Source: Actinomycetota bacterium
GTDB taxonomy: Bacteria > Actinomycetota > Actinomycetes > Streptosporangiales > Streptosporangiaceae
Length of the DNA: 40,724 nt
NCBI GenBank assembly: GCA_003164955.1
Contig: PLRW01000029.1
Span: forward strand, 1 to 40,724
Direction: 5' to 3'
Below the pieces are notes generated by a model. That model did not search any database, was not told where the DNA came from, and saw only the letters and a list, made by a program, of their open reading frames with translations. The position numbers were made by a program, and so were the translations under genes. Of this stretch, positions 8,287 to 15,061 are shown piece by piece; within the stretch, counting starts at the first letter, position 1; every line of letters starts with the position of its first letter.

Positions 8287-8974
8287 CGGGCCGGCGCTGC
8301 CCAGCTAGCCGCGCTCGGAGCCTCACCACCACAGCCACGCAGGCAGCCCGGTGAGTTCATACCTGCGGCTGATGGCTAATTGCAGCATGATCAGATCATC
8401 GCCCCAGAACGCCCTGATATGTGCTCAACCACGCTGCCAAGAACAAGCGGACACAGGAGCGAATAATCGGCGTTCGGCGCGTCCTGTCCGTCTGTGACGT
8501 CCCCACCGCGGTCACTCGCCGTTGCGGGTGCCTGAGTCGGCGGGAGGCTGGTGTTCCGGGTGCTGCCCGGTGTCAGCGGGAGCGGTTGGTGAGTACTCTC
8601 CTCCCGGATGCGCGGGCAAGGCAGCAGCGCGGTGACCGGGTTGACACGTTCGTCTGGATGTCGGGCATGCCGAGCAACACTGAGCCTCGCACCGCGATCA
8701 GGTCCTGCCCGGCACACCGCGCCGTTCGCGTTGCCCAGGCGCTCCTGGCGGCCGGGGAACCTCGTTGAGCTGCGTGTCCTCGGCCCCACAGAATTCCCAC
8801 AAGTCCGGGTCGGCGGCGTGGTTCCCCACAGAATCCCCACGGACGAAACGGCATTCCCCGGCACACGGCGGCACGGATGCTAATGTGGCGTCACCATCCC
8901 TGACAAGCCTTTATGCAGGCAGTGCGGGGCTGGCGCAGTTGACAGCCCCCGTGACCCAGTCAGCTACAGACCTT
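8278..8974. other. Non-coding stretch between the fusion-protein locus and the tRNA fragment
   Basis: About 700 bases with no convincing gene on either strand; the open frames give low-complexity peptides with no recognisable motif. It holds a small palindrome ATGATCAGATCAT (8387-8399), a 17-base direct repeat (8784 and 8824, listed separately) and a hairpin GGGGCTG...CAGCCCC (about 8927-8949). Confidence 0.5.
8784..8840. repeat. Pair of 17-base direct repeats
   Basis: CCCCACAGAATTCCCAC (8784-8800) recurs as CCCCACAGAATCCCCAC (8824-8840), one mismatch, 40 bases apart start to start. The arrangement suits two regulator or recombinase sites near the tRNA fragment. No partner protein is evident. 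Confidence 0.6.
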
Positions 8975-9016
8975 CTGAAAAGCGGAAGGTCGGCGGTTCG
9001 ACCCCGCCCCTGACCA
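8975..9016 (+). tRNA. 3' fragment of a tRNA-Phe gene (not a complete tRNA)
   Basis: Bases 8975-8981 (CTGAAAA) match the anticodon loop of tRNA-Phe (GAA). They are followed by the 3' anticodon strand GCGGA, variable loop AGGTC, a perfect T arm (GGCGG, TTCGACC, CCGCC) and a 3' acceptor strand CCTGACC plus A at 9016. The bases before 8975 do not pair: no GGTCAGG acceptor strand and no TCCGC anticodon strand are present. This is what is left when an integrating element duplicates the 3' half of its target tRNA. A terminator follows directly. It is unlikely to be functional. Confidence 0.65.
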
Positions 9017-9032
9017 CCCCTCTGAACAGCCA

Positions 9033-9066
9033 GAAAGCCCGGACCATGATCACGGTCCGGGCTTTT
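9033..9066 (+). terminator. Rho-independent terminator after the tRNA fragment
   Basis: AAAGCCCGGACC and GGTCCGGGCTTT form a 12-base-pair stem with an eight-base loop, ending in a T run. It is a classic intrinsic terminator, usual downstream of a tRNA gene. Confidence 0.85.
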
Positions 9067-9076
9067 TCGATGAGGT

Positions 9077-9101
9077 GGGGTCTCAGTTTGGGTCTCATTT
9101 G
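9077..9101. repeat. Tandem GGGTCTCA repeats next to the tRNA fragment
   Basis: GGGTCTCA occurs twice, 12 bases apart (GGGTCTCAGTTT then GGGTCTCATTTG). The spacing and position beside a tRNA 3' end resemble arm-type sites of a tyrosine integrase, but no integrase gene is present in the window. Confidence 0.4.
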
Positions 9102-9320
9102 CCCTTCCAGAGGTAGCTGTCTCGCGGGGTAGACGTGCGGCCGCGGCGCGACTCATCGGCCCTCCGCCAAGCAAGGCCAGGCGGTCCTGTGCCCAGTGTG
9201 ACCTTTGGGTCCGGGACAGCCGCTTCGCGGCCGCAGCACCGCAGCCGCCGCGCCAGGGCCGCCCGGCGACCGGTTACCCGGGCGAGAGCGAGCCTGGTAC
9301 GCGCCGAGCAGAAAGCCGCA

Positions 9321-9350
9321 ACTGTCAACCTGCTCTTGACAGTGTTTTTA
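9321..9350 (+). terminator. Hairpin with T run, terminator or operator
   Basis: ACTGTCAA (9321-9328) and TTGACAGT (9336-9343) are perfect inverted repeats separated by seven bases and followed by GTTTTT. This fits a + strand intrinsic terminator, although the AT-rich stem would also suit a repressor operator. Confidence 0.5.
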
Positions 9351-9460
9351 GGCACCAGATCGGCAGCCTGACCAGTCCACAGGTTCGCTAACGTCGGGAC
9401 TATCAGCTTGAGAATGAGTCTGAAGGTGTCTCCGGGCCAGTTCGGATGCGGGTGAGCCAT

Positions 9461-10132
9461 TTACCGTCGTGTCCGTAAGGACCGCTGAGCGAGCAGATAC
9501 GCCTGCGGGGAGCCCTCCTGTCCCTGGGCGGGGCGCCCGCCCCAGAACACGGTCGCGAAGCCGGCGTCGTTCACCCGGCGCTCCATCTCGCCCGGAGACA
9601 ACCAGTAGACGTCGAACTCGACACCCAGGTTGAGGCTGCGGCCCCCGCGCCGGACCTGGCTGTCACCGGCTTTGAAGGCAGTTACCAGATAGCCTCCCGG
9701 TTTGATGACGCGGGCAAGCTCGCTGAAGGCGGCCGGCCTGTCGGACGGCGCGAGGTACATGAGGGAGTACCAGCAGACCACGCCGGCCAGCGAGGCGTCT
9801 TCGAAGGGCAATTCCCGCAGGTCGGCAGGGTCGAAGCCGAAGCCGGGATGGTCGCGTCGGGCCACTCGGATCATCTCGGGTGAAAGGTCGACCCCGCGTG
9901 GGGACAGGCCCCGCGCTGCTAGGTAGGGCTCCAGTCGTCCCGTCCCGCAGCCCACGTCCGCGACGTTGGTGCCAACGCCCGCGGCGAGCGTCAGGTCGCA
10001 GAACAGGCCGAGCACCGCCCGCTCGGCGGGCATGTGGTCCAGAGCGCCAGCCAGGCGATCAGCGTAAAACTCGGCGAGGACGTCGTGTGCGGCCTTCAGT
10101 TCCTCGGTCTTGGCGTCCATGAAGGGGACCAT
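9461..10132 (-). CDS. Class I SAM-dependent methyltransferase
   Basis: 223 residues from the ATG at 10132; an ATG four codons later (10120) is equally possible and no strong ribosome site separates them. The fold is plain: motif I VADVGCGTGRLEPYL, an acidic residue after beta-2 (RGVDLSPEMI), and the post-motif VIKPGGYLVTAFK. It fits the Methyltransf_11 / UbiE-like group with an N-terminal helical cap (DVLAEFYADRLAGALD). The substrate is unknown; such enzymes act on small molecules or quinones in the cytoplasm. It is divergent from a truncated TetR gene, with an imperfect palindrome between them, so it was probably controlled by that regulator (inference). Confidence 0.85.
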   Translation of the reverse strand: MVPFMDAKTEELKAAHDVLAEFYADRLAGALDHMPAERAVLGLFCDLTLAAGVGTNVADVGCGTGRLEPYLAARGLSPRGVDLSPEMIRVARRDHPGFGFDPADLRELPFEDASLAGVVCWYSLMYLAPSDRPAAFSELARVIKPGGYLVTAFKAGDSQVRRGGRSLNLGVEFDVYWLSPGEMERRVNDAGFATVFWGGRPAQGQEGSPQAYLLAQRSLRTRR

Positions 10133-10162
10133 AGCTGGCGCCGACACTGGAGCCAGGGACCC

Positions 10163-10181
10163 GTAACACGTGATGTGTAAC
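10163..10181. promoter_or_regulatory. Imperfect palindrome, candidate TetR-type operator
   Basis: GTAACACGTGATGTGTAAC is a 19-base imperfect palindrome (ACAC/GTGT core, five-base spacer) in the divergent gap between the methyltransferase and the truncated TetR gene. Its size and place fit a TetR-family operator. Confidence 0.5.
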
Positions 10182-10338
10182 GTAAGGGCCACTGAAGGTG
10201 AGGGAGCTGGATGCCTCCTGTGACCTGCGCCGGCCATCATCGCTGATGCGCACCCGGCCGACGGCCAGTGATCCGATCGCTTCGACTGCGCCGGGATAGG
10301 GGGCGGTGAGAGTCACCTCCAGGCGCGCGCCGCGGCTC

Positions 10339-10737
10339 ATGGCGCTGCACATGCGCCTGCACGACGTCGGCCGGGACGGCCTGAAGCAACTGACCGATGG
10401 GCCTGCCAGCCTGGCGGCGTGGGAATCCCTGATTGATGCGGTGCTCGGCCAGATGCTCGCCCAGCGCAAGCTCTATCTGATGCACGAGCGCAACCAGGCA
10501 GCCCTGGAAAAGCTGCATCGCAAGGATCACGACGCCGAACACGAAGACATCCAGCAGAGATTCCGTCAGATGCTGGCCGACCCCGCCATCTCACTTCGCG
10601 ACCGGGTCAGGATGGCCGCCTCGTTCGGCGCCGTCTTCTCCGTGCTCTTCATGGCCGGTGACGCATTCGAGGGCACGACCACTCAAGAACTAGGCGAACT
10701 GCTCCGGCGGACGATCCACGACATACTCGCGCCGTAG
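10339..10737 (+). pseudogene. TetR-family regulator lacking its DNA-binding domain
   Basis: From the ATG at 10339, 132 residues remain. They are all helical and resemble a TetR ligand-binding domain (for example AWESLIDAVLGQMLAQRKLY and ISLRDRVRMAASFGAVFSVL, then a final ELGELLRRTIHDILAP helix). The first 50-60 residues that normally carry the helix-turn-helix are missing: no such sequence lies in any frame upstream, where only the candidate operator and the methyltransferase start are found. The frame extends to a GTG at 10306 but adds nothing TetR-like. No ribosome site is evident. Probably a 5'-truncated relic; a small ligand-binding protein is less likely. Confidence 0.6.
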
Positions 10738-10770
10738 GGAAAACTGCCGGGGTGCTGCACGGAGTTTTCC
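10738..10770 (+). terminator. Hairpin after the TetR remnant
   Basis: GGAAAACT (10738-10745) pairs perfectly with AGTTTTCC (10763-10770), extended by CCG/CGG after a one-base bulge. It begins right after the stop codon. There is no T run, which is common for actinobacterial terminators. Confidence 0.55.
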
Positions 10771-11050
10771 GATCGCTGCGCGACGGGGAAGACGGGCATC
10801 CTTCACGGACGTGCCGCAACCCCGGAACGTTGCCAAACCGGACCGTATCGTGACCAGAGTGAGGCCAAGGCGCCGGGCGGAGTCTCTACCGTCCGGGTCA
10901 AGTCGGCGTTACGGAGGACACCTCAGGCTTGCACGAGGGTGCCACGCCAGAACTCAGCCGGGTCACCTTGCCGGTTCCAGCGGCGTTTGGCGGGCAATGC
11001 TCATGGTGGATCTCGCCGGCCGGCGTTAGTACACCAGGGAAGAGGGCTGC
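10771..11050. other. Gap before the carboxypeptidase gene
   Basis: With the preceding hairpin this is about 310 bases without a supported gene. No clear promoter is seen. An AAGAGGG element a few bases before 11051 fits a ribosome site for the next gene. Confidence 0.45.
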
Positions 11051-12028
11051 ATGCGGCTGAGGGTACGGATCGCTTCGCTGACCGTGGTCGCCGTCAGTAT
11101 CGGCGCTGCCTCGGCGTGCGGGTCCTCGGCCGCGGCCCAAAGCCCACGGCCCGCGCCCGCCCGGACCTCGGCACCTGCTGCCCGGGCAGCCGCGTCGGCC
11201 AGCCCGTCCCTGCGCCGCTCGTCCGCTAGTCCGGCGATCGAGGTGACCGGCGCGCCTCGCGGGGTGAAGGCCAAGGGCGCGGTGCTGGCCGACGCGGTCA
11301 CTGGTCAGGTGCTGTGGGCCCGCGCGGCGGGTACCGAACAGCCGATGGCGAGCGTCACCAAGGTGATGACCGCGTTGCTGGTGCTGGAAAGCGGTGACCT
11401 CGGCCAGGAGATCCAGGTGCCGAAGGCGGCGTTCAGCTATGCCTGGAAGTACGGAGGCGAAAGCGCGGCGCTGCATCCGGGGGACGTGCTCACGGTGGGC
11501 GAGTTGCTGGAGGCGCTGCTGCTGCCTTCGGGGGCGGATGCCGCGTATACCCTCGCAAACGCCTACGGCCCCGGACTGAATGCGTTCGTCACCCGGATGA
11601 ACGCGACCGCCGCGCGGATGGGCATGACGCAGACTCACTTCACCTCACCGGACGGGCTGCCCTATCCCACCGAGACCTCGACCTACTCCACTCCCTCCGA
11701 CCTGCTCACCCTCGGCCTCGCCGCCATGCGGTACCCGGTCTTCCGCTCGATCGTGGACCAGCGGTTCTACCAGCTGCGGAAAGGGCCCGGACATCACGCG
11801 TACTGGTGGGACAACACCAACGATCTGATCGGCTCGTACCAGGGTGCCCTCGGGATCAAGACCGGATATACCGACGACGCCGGACACTGCCTGTTGTTCG
11901 AGGCGACCAGGAACGGCCGGACGCTGATCGGGGCCGTGCTTGACAGTCCCGCCACCGGCCCCGCAGCCGGCTCGCAGGACGCCGTGCGCATGCTGAACTG
12001 GGGCTTCGGGCTCCGCCGGGCAGGCTGA
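11051..12028 (+). CDS. Serine-type D-Ala-D-Ala carboxypeptidase, lipoprotein
   Basis: 325 residues. The N-terminus is a signal peptide with a lipobox (ASAC, Cys about 18), then an Ala/Ser/Pro-rich linker to about 65, then a peptidase S11 (DacA/DacF) domain. The active-site set is SVTK (Ser-x-x-Lys), PSGADAA at the SxN position and GIKTGYT (Lys-Thr-Gly). The SxN asparagine is Ala here, a change that also occurs elsewhere in the family but could lower activity. These enzymes trim the terminal D-Ala of peptidoglycan stem peptides outside the cell. The C-terminal beta domain of PBP5 is absent, giving a single-domain enzyme. It is convergent with the aldo/keto reductase gene. Confidence 0.92.
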   Translation: MRLRVRIASLTVVAVSIGAASACGSSAAAQSPRPAPARTSAPAARAAASASPSLRRSSASPAIEVTGAPRGVKAKGAVLADAVTGQVLWARAAGTEQPMASVTKVMTALLVLESGDLGQEIQVPKAAFSYAWKYGGESAALHPGDVLTVGELLEALLLPSGADAAYTLANAYGPGLNAFVTRMNATAARMGMTQTHFTSPDGLPYPTETSTYSTPSDLLTLGLAAMRYPVFRSIVDQRFYQLRKGPGHHAYWWDNTNDLIGSYQGALGIKTGYTDDAGHCLLFEATRNGRTLIGAVLDSPATGPAAGSQDAVRMLNWGFGLRRAG

Positions 12029-12135
12029 ATTCCACCGCCACAGCTGAGCGCTGCCGGCGCCGGCAACGCGTTCCGGCCAAGCCCAGCTGGGGCCGGCGGC
12101 CGCCGCGCCGGGGAGCGGCGGCAGGCGGGTGGGGC

Positions 12136-13122
12136 TCAGCCGTCGAGCAGCCGGGCGATCTCCGCCATCGCCGTGGCCGGCAGCGGCCCCAGCCGTAGCG
12201 TCGCAGCGTTCTGCCCGGCCTGCGCCACCGTCCGGATCCCCGGGATCGGCACGGTGCGCGGGCTGCGGGCAAGCAGCCAGCCCAGCGCACCCTGGGCCAG
12301 CGTCCGCCCGCCGGTCGTGAGCACCTCGCGGATGGCGCCGAGCCGGGCGAGCAGTTCCGGTGCCGGGCGCCCATCGGTGAAGTACCTCATCCAGGATGGC
12401 CCCCCCGGCCCGCGGACGTCCCCGGCGGGCAGCCGGGAGGCGGCGTGGTACTTGCCGGTGAGCAGGCCCATGGCCAGCGGTCCGCGATTGATGCTCGCGA
12501 TGTCGCAAGCGTCGCAGACGTCAAGCATTACCGGCGCGTCGGCAAGCACGTTGAGCTCGTGCTGGACCGCGGCGCAGTGCGGCCCCCCGGCGAACGACGC
12601 TGCGCGCTCCGGGTCGTCGGTACTCCACCCATAGCTGCGGATCATGCCATCGGCGGCCAGATCCTCGAGCGTCCCGGCTACCTCCTGGGCCCGGGCTATC
12701 GGCAGGCCACCCAGGTGCAGCTGGTACAGGTCGATCCGGTCGGTACCCAGCCGCTGCAGCGACTGCTCGCATGCCCGCCTGATATACGCTGCGGAGACGT
12801 CCTGGCCCGTCATCGTGCGGCGCCCGGCGTCGAAGGTGTTGCCGAACTTGGTGGCGATCACCACCTCGTCACGATGGCCGGCCAGTGCGCGGCCCAGCAC
12901 CTGCTCGCTGTGCCCGGTGCCGTAGACGTCCGCGGTATCGAAGAACGTGATCCCCAGCTCGTACGCGCGGTGCAGCGCCGCGGCCGATTCCGCCTCATCT
13001 ACCTCGCGCCAGCCGACCGGGATGCCGCCGCTGGTGCTATCGCTGAATGGGCCGCCAATCGCCCAGCAGCCGAACCCGACCTCGCTGACCTTGATGCCGC
13101 TGCGACCCAGCACCCTGCTCAT
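12136..13122 (-). CDS. Aldo/keto reductase
   Basis: 328 residues from the ATG at 13122, chosen because AGGAG lies a few bases upstream; an earlier in-frame start at 13137 lacks one. The catalytic tetrad is visible: Asp and Tyr in FFDTADVYGTG, Lys in VVIATKFGN and His in YQLHLGG. The NADPH-binding C-terminal segment includes VPIPGIRTVAQAGQNA. This is a TIM-barrel oxidoreductase of the AKR superfamily, close to the YajO/Tas-like or potassium-channel-beta-like branches that act on aldehydes and ketones. The substrate is unknown. A fragment of an acyl-CoA-ligase-like gene lies directly upstream on the same strand. Confidence 0.92.
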   Translation of the reverse strand: MSRVLGRSGIKVSEVGFGCWAIGGPFSDSTSGGIPVGWREVDEAESAAALHRAYELGITFFDTADVYGTGHSEQVLGRALAGHRDEVVIATKFGNTFDAGRRTMTGQDVSAAYIRRACEQSLQRLGTDRIDLYQLHLGGLPIARAQEVAGTLEDLAADGMIRSYGWSTDDPERAASFAGGPHCAAVQHELNVLADAPVMLDVCDACDIASINRGPLAMGLLTGKYHAASRLPAGDVRGPGGPSWMRYFTDGRPAPELLARLGAIREVLTTGGRTLAQGALGWLLARSPRTVPIPGIRTVAQAGQNAATLRLGPLPATAMAEIARLLDG

Positions 13123-13133
13123 TTCCGCTCCTC

Positions 13134-13310
13134 TCACATTCGCCTGTCCGGAACCAGCCTGCGGGCTGGAGCGCGGTCCAGGTCAAGGCGCCCGCTGGCG
13201 GAATCGATCAGCGCCGCCCGGTCGAGGTACTCTGCAGCTCCTGCGAGCACGAACGCCGACAGTCCCTGGTTGGGGATAAACGGCTCCGGGGACCGGCTAC
13301 GGAAAGTCAT
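13134..13310 (-). pseudogene. N-terminal fragment of a 4-coumarate-CoA-ligase-like gene
   Basis: Reading from 13310, the peptide begins MTFRSRSPEPFIPNQGLS and continues to AALIDSASG. This is the usual opening of actinobacterial 4-coumarate-CoA ligase / AMP-dependent synthetases (frame: FRSPxPDVxIPxxxLxxFVL...ALIDGxxGRxLTY). Similarity stops after about 45 residues and the frame ends at 13134, so some 90% of the gene is gone. The fragment sits 12 bases upstream of the aldo/keto reductase gene. The call rests on pattern memory of the family start. Confidence 0.6.
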
Positions 13311-13373
13311 CGGACAAAACGGATCCACGGCAAAGGGCCGCCGCCCACCTGCACCAAAGTGTCGGACTCGCCT

Positions 13374-13389
13374 GTTAACCTAGCTTAAC
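13374..13389. promoter_or_regulatory. Near-perfect palindrome GTTAAcCTAGcTTAAC
   Basis: A 16-base inverted repeat with one mismatched pair, in AT-richer sequence upstream of the ligase fragment and reductase. It suits a dimeric repressor site, but no regulator gene is adjacent. Confidence 0.45.
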
Positions 13390-13844
13390 GTTCAGTGTCC
13401 CATGGCTATACAGAGGTAGTACATACCTGGCCGCGCTTCAGATTTTGATCGCATTAGATCGGTGCTCGGCCCTCTTATCGCCGACCAGGCGCATTCGTCT
13501 GTTGTGTGCCAGGGGACTCATTAGCAATGCTTTCGAAGTTGCCTGGCAGCTCCGTTTCTCTCATCCTGACGGATCCCCTTATCGCAGTACCAAGAAAAGC
13601 AATATAAGCGGGGGCTCGGTCATTTGAAGAGGGCAAGCATTTCCTCGACTGGGTGAAAGCCTACGCCGCTGAGTGGAAGCGTAGGCTGAGAATCAATGGG
13701 ACAATTGAATATGATCTCGGCAGCAAGCTATCCGGGAATCATTAGCGGCAGTAGCTGCCGTTGCGGCGCTTACGCGAACATCCTCACGACCATCCGGGGA
13801 GTGTCTTGCTGTGCTGTACTTCTCCAGTGTCAGATGACGTTATC
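13390..13844. other. AT-richer stretch without a supported gene
   Basis: About 450 bases clearly lower in GC than the rest of the window. Short open frames at 13445 and 13696 encode peptides that show no recognised motif. The composition and the transposase remnant just downstream suggest foreign, decaying DNA. Confidence 0.45.
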
Positions 13845-13982
13845 GCCGGTCGGCGATTTGGCCGATGTGAAGCAGACCTGATTTTCCGCTCTGCCGGGCA
13901 CGGTCATGGGATCGCCCGGATCACGGCGGGGCTGTTCCTCAGCCGGAGAACTGCATCGAAGCTATCGCTGCCCGCCACGTGA
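13845..13982 (+). pseudogene. Remnant of an IS30-like transposase
   Basis: The frame ending at 13982 contains AGRRFGRCEADLIF, close to the GRRxGxWExDLIxG block of IS30-family transposases that holds the first catalytic Asp of the DDE site. It is followed by a stretch that can be aligned with the GTLVERxxRxxxLLPLP region (ITAGLFLSRRTASKLSLPA). The Trp is Cys and the rest of the enzyme is missing. No terminal inverted repeats were found. It supports past insertion activity in this decayed stretch. Only about 45 residues carry the signal, so confidence is moderate. Confidence 0.45.
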
Positions 13983-14049
13983 CTTTCCCGGGCCATTTGG
14001 TGATACTTGTGGACATCGGCGATGTGTGGCGCAAGGGTGGATGCTAGGA

Positions 14050-14074
14050 CCGGCCCCGATGGCACCGGGGCCGG
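14050..14074. terminator. GC-rich hairpin before the VOC gene
   Basis: CCGGCCCCG (14050-14058) pairs with CGGGGCCGG (14066-14074), seven-base loop, no T run. It lies about 45 bases upstream of the GTG at 14121, so it may be a terminator for upstream transcription or a leader structure. Confidence 0.45.
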
Positions 14075-14120
14075 GGCATCGATACAGGCCGCTGGTATTT
14101 AAGGGAGAGGAGCCGACATC

Positions 14121-14744
14121 GTGGACGAGAAGCTCGAGGTGATTGTCATCCCCGTCTCGGATGTCGACCATGCAAAGGAGTTCTACGTAAGCCTTGGCTG
14201 GAGACTCGACGCCGACCACGCCGCTGGTGACAACTTCCGCATCGTCCAGCTCACACCTCCGGGCTCCGAGTGCTCGATTCAATTCGGCACGGGCATCACG
14301 TCGGCCGCGCCCGGCTCCGTCCAGGACCTGTACCTGATCGTCTCCGACATCGAGGCCGCGCGCGCCGAGCTCGTCGCCCGCGGTGTCGAGGTCAGCGAGG
14401 TGTTCCACGAGGGGGCGTCCGGCGCCCGGTTCCATCGCAACGGCACGAACGGTCGCGCCAGCGGCCCTGCGCCCGAGCATGCCAGCTACGGCTCGTTCGT
14501 CTCATTCAGCGACCCCGACGGCAACAGCTGGCTGTTCCAGGAAGTCACAACCCGGCTTCCCGGGCGCGTCGACCCTGGCGTGACTTCGTTCCGTTCCGCA
14601 AGCGACCTGGCCGACGCGATGCGGCGCGCTTCGGCCGCCCACGGCGAACACGAGAAGCGCATCGGCGAGGCCGACGCGAACTGGCCCGGCTGGTACGCCC
14701 AGTACATGGTGGCGGAGCAGGCCGGGACGGAGCTGCCGACGTAA
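14121..14744 (+). CDS. VOC/glyoxalase-superfamily protein with C-terminal extension
   Basis: 207 residues, GTG start after a GGGAGAGGAG ribosome site. Residues 1-140 form one vicinal-oxygen-chelate domain: IVIPVSDVDHAKEFYVSLGW opens it, and VSFSDPDGNSWLFQEV closes it with the usual metal-ligand Glu. About 65 further residues (ASDLADAMRRASAAHGEHEKRIGEADANWPGWYAQYM) form a helical tail ending in a WPxWYAxYM pattern that also occurs in related actinobacterial proteins. Such proteins include lyases, dioxygenases and drug-binding proteins, and the substrate cannot be told. A truncated flavoprotein gene follows, with its own ribosome site, so the two may once have formed an operon. Confidence 0.85.
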   Translation: MDEKLEVIVIPVSDVDHAKEFYVSLGWRLDADHAAGDNFRIVQLTPPGSECSIQFGTGITSAAPGSVQDLYLIVSDIEAARAELVARGVEVSEVFHEGASGARFHRNGTNGRASGPAPEHASYGSFVSFSDPDGNSWLFQEVTTRLPGRVDPGVTSFRSASDLADAMRRASAAHGEHEKRIGEADANWPGWYAQYMVAEQAGTELPT

Positions 14745-14812
14745 GCGACGGCGACGTGACCGTCATCGGGCCGGCACGGCCTCGGTCTCACCAGCGACCG
14801 AAGGAGCTAACG

Positions 14813-14905
14813 ATGGGCTCGAACAGGGATTATGACGCGATTGCCCTCGGCGGCGGGGCGCCTGGCGAGCACTGCGCCGCGGCGCTGGCGGCGCGCTCCG
14901 CATGA
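14813..14905 (+). pseudogene. N-terminal fragment of an FAD/NAD(P)-dependent oxidoreductase
   Basis: Thirty codons beginning MGSNRDYDAIALGGGAPGEH, a typical FAD-binding GxGxxG opening of the pyridine nucleotide-disulfide oxidoreductase family (mercuric reductase or dihydrolipoamide dehydrogenase-like). The AAGGAG ribosome site six bases upstream is preserved. A stop follows after AALAARSA, and no continuation is found in other frames, so the remainder of about 430 residues has been deleted. Confidence 0.7.
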
Positions 14906-15007
14906 CGATCGCGGGCATGCCGCCGCCGGCTAGGCCGATGGATGCGCAGATGGCGAGCCTGTCCGGGTGAGGGACGGCCGGGGATTCCTGCTCGCAAGCT
15001 CAGCGGG

Positions 15008-15041
15008 TGACCGATGACCGATGACCGATGACCGATGACCG
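15008..15041. repeat. Tandem 7-base repeat TGACCGA, nearly five copies
   Basis: The unit repeats at 15008, 15015, 15022, 15029 and 15036 (last copy incomplete). It lies within 25 bases of the SDR start codon. Because seven is not a multiple of three, each copy offers ATG and TGA in a different frame. Confidence 0.85.
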
Positions 15042-15043
15042 CA

Positions 15044-15057
15044 CCTCCTATTGGAGG
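15044..15057 (+). promoter_or_regulatory. Hairpin covering the SDR ribosome-binding site
   Basis: CCTCC (15044-15048) can pair with the Shine-Dalgarno GGAGG (15053-15057) through a four-base loop. The ATG follows at 15062. Such pairing would limit translation unless opened. Confidence 0.5.
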
Positions 15058-15061
15058 AATC

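Larger units (their letters stand above)
9068..9460. other. Non-coding stretch beside the tRNA fragment
   Basis: About 390 bases with no recognisable gene. Besides the GGGTCTCA repeats it contains a hairpin followed by a T run at 9321-9350. The rest looks like decayed sequence. Confidence 0.45.

Noticed and set aside
8391..8864. 157-codon minus-strand frame
   Set aside because: No ribosome site, no motif, composition of a chance frame; it spans the direct repeats.
8911..9174. Minus-strand frame containing GRGRTADLPLFRR
   Set aside because: This is the antisense of the tRNA fragment, a well-known source of false proteins.
9095..9460. 121-codon minus-strand frame, considered as an integrase end
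   Set aside because: No tyrosine-recombinase residues (R, H-x-x-R, Y) are visible.
13890..13982. LuxR-type helix-turn-helix trace (ITAGLFLSRRT)
   Set aside because: The preceding GRRFGRCEADLIF in the same frame is a better fit to an IS30 transposase, and the LuxR recognition helix does not continue.
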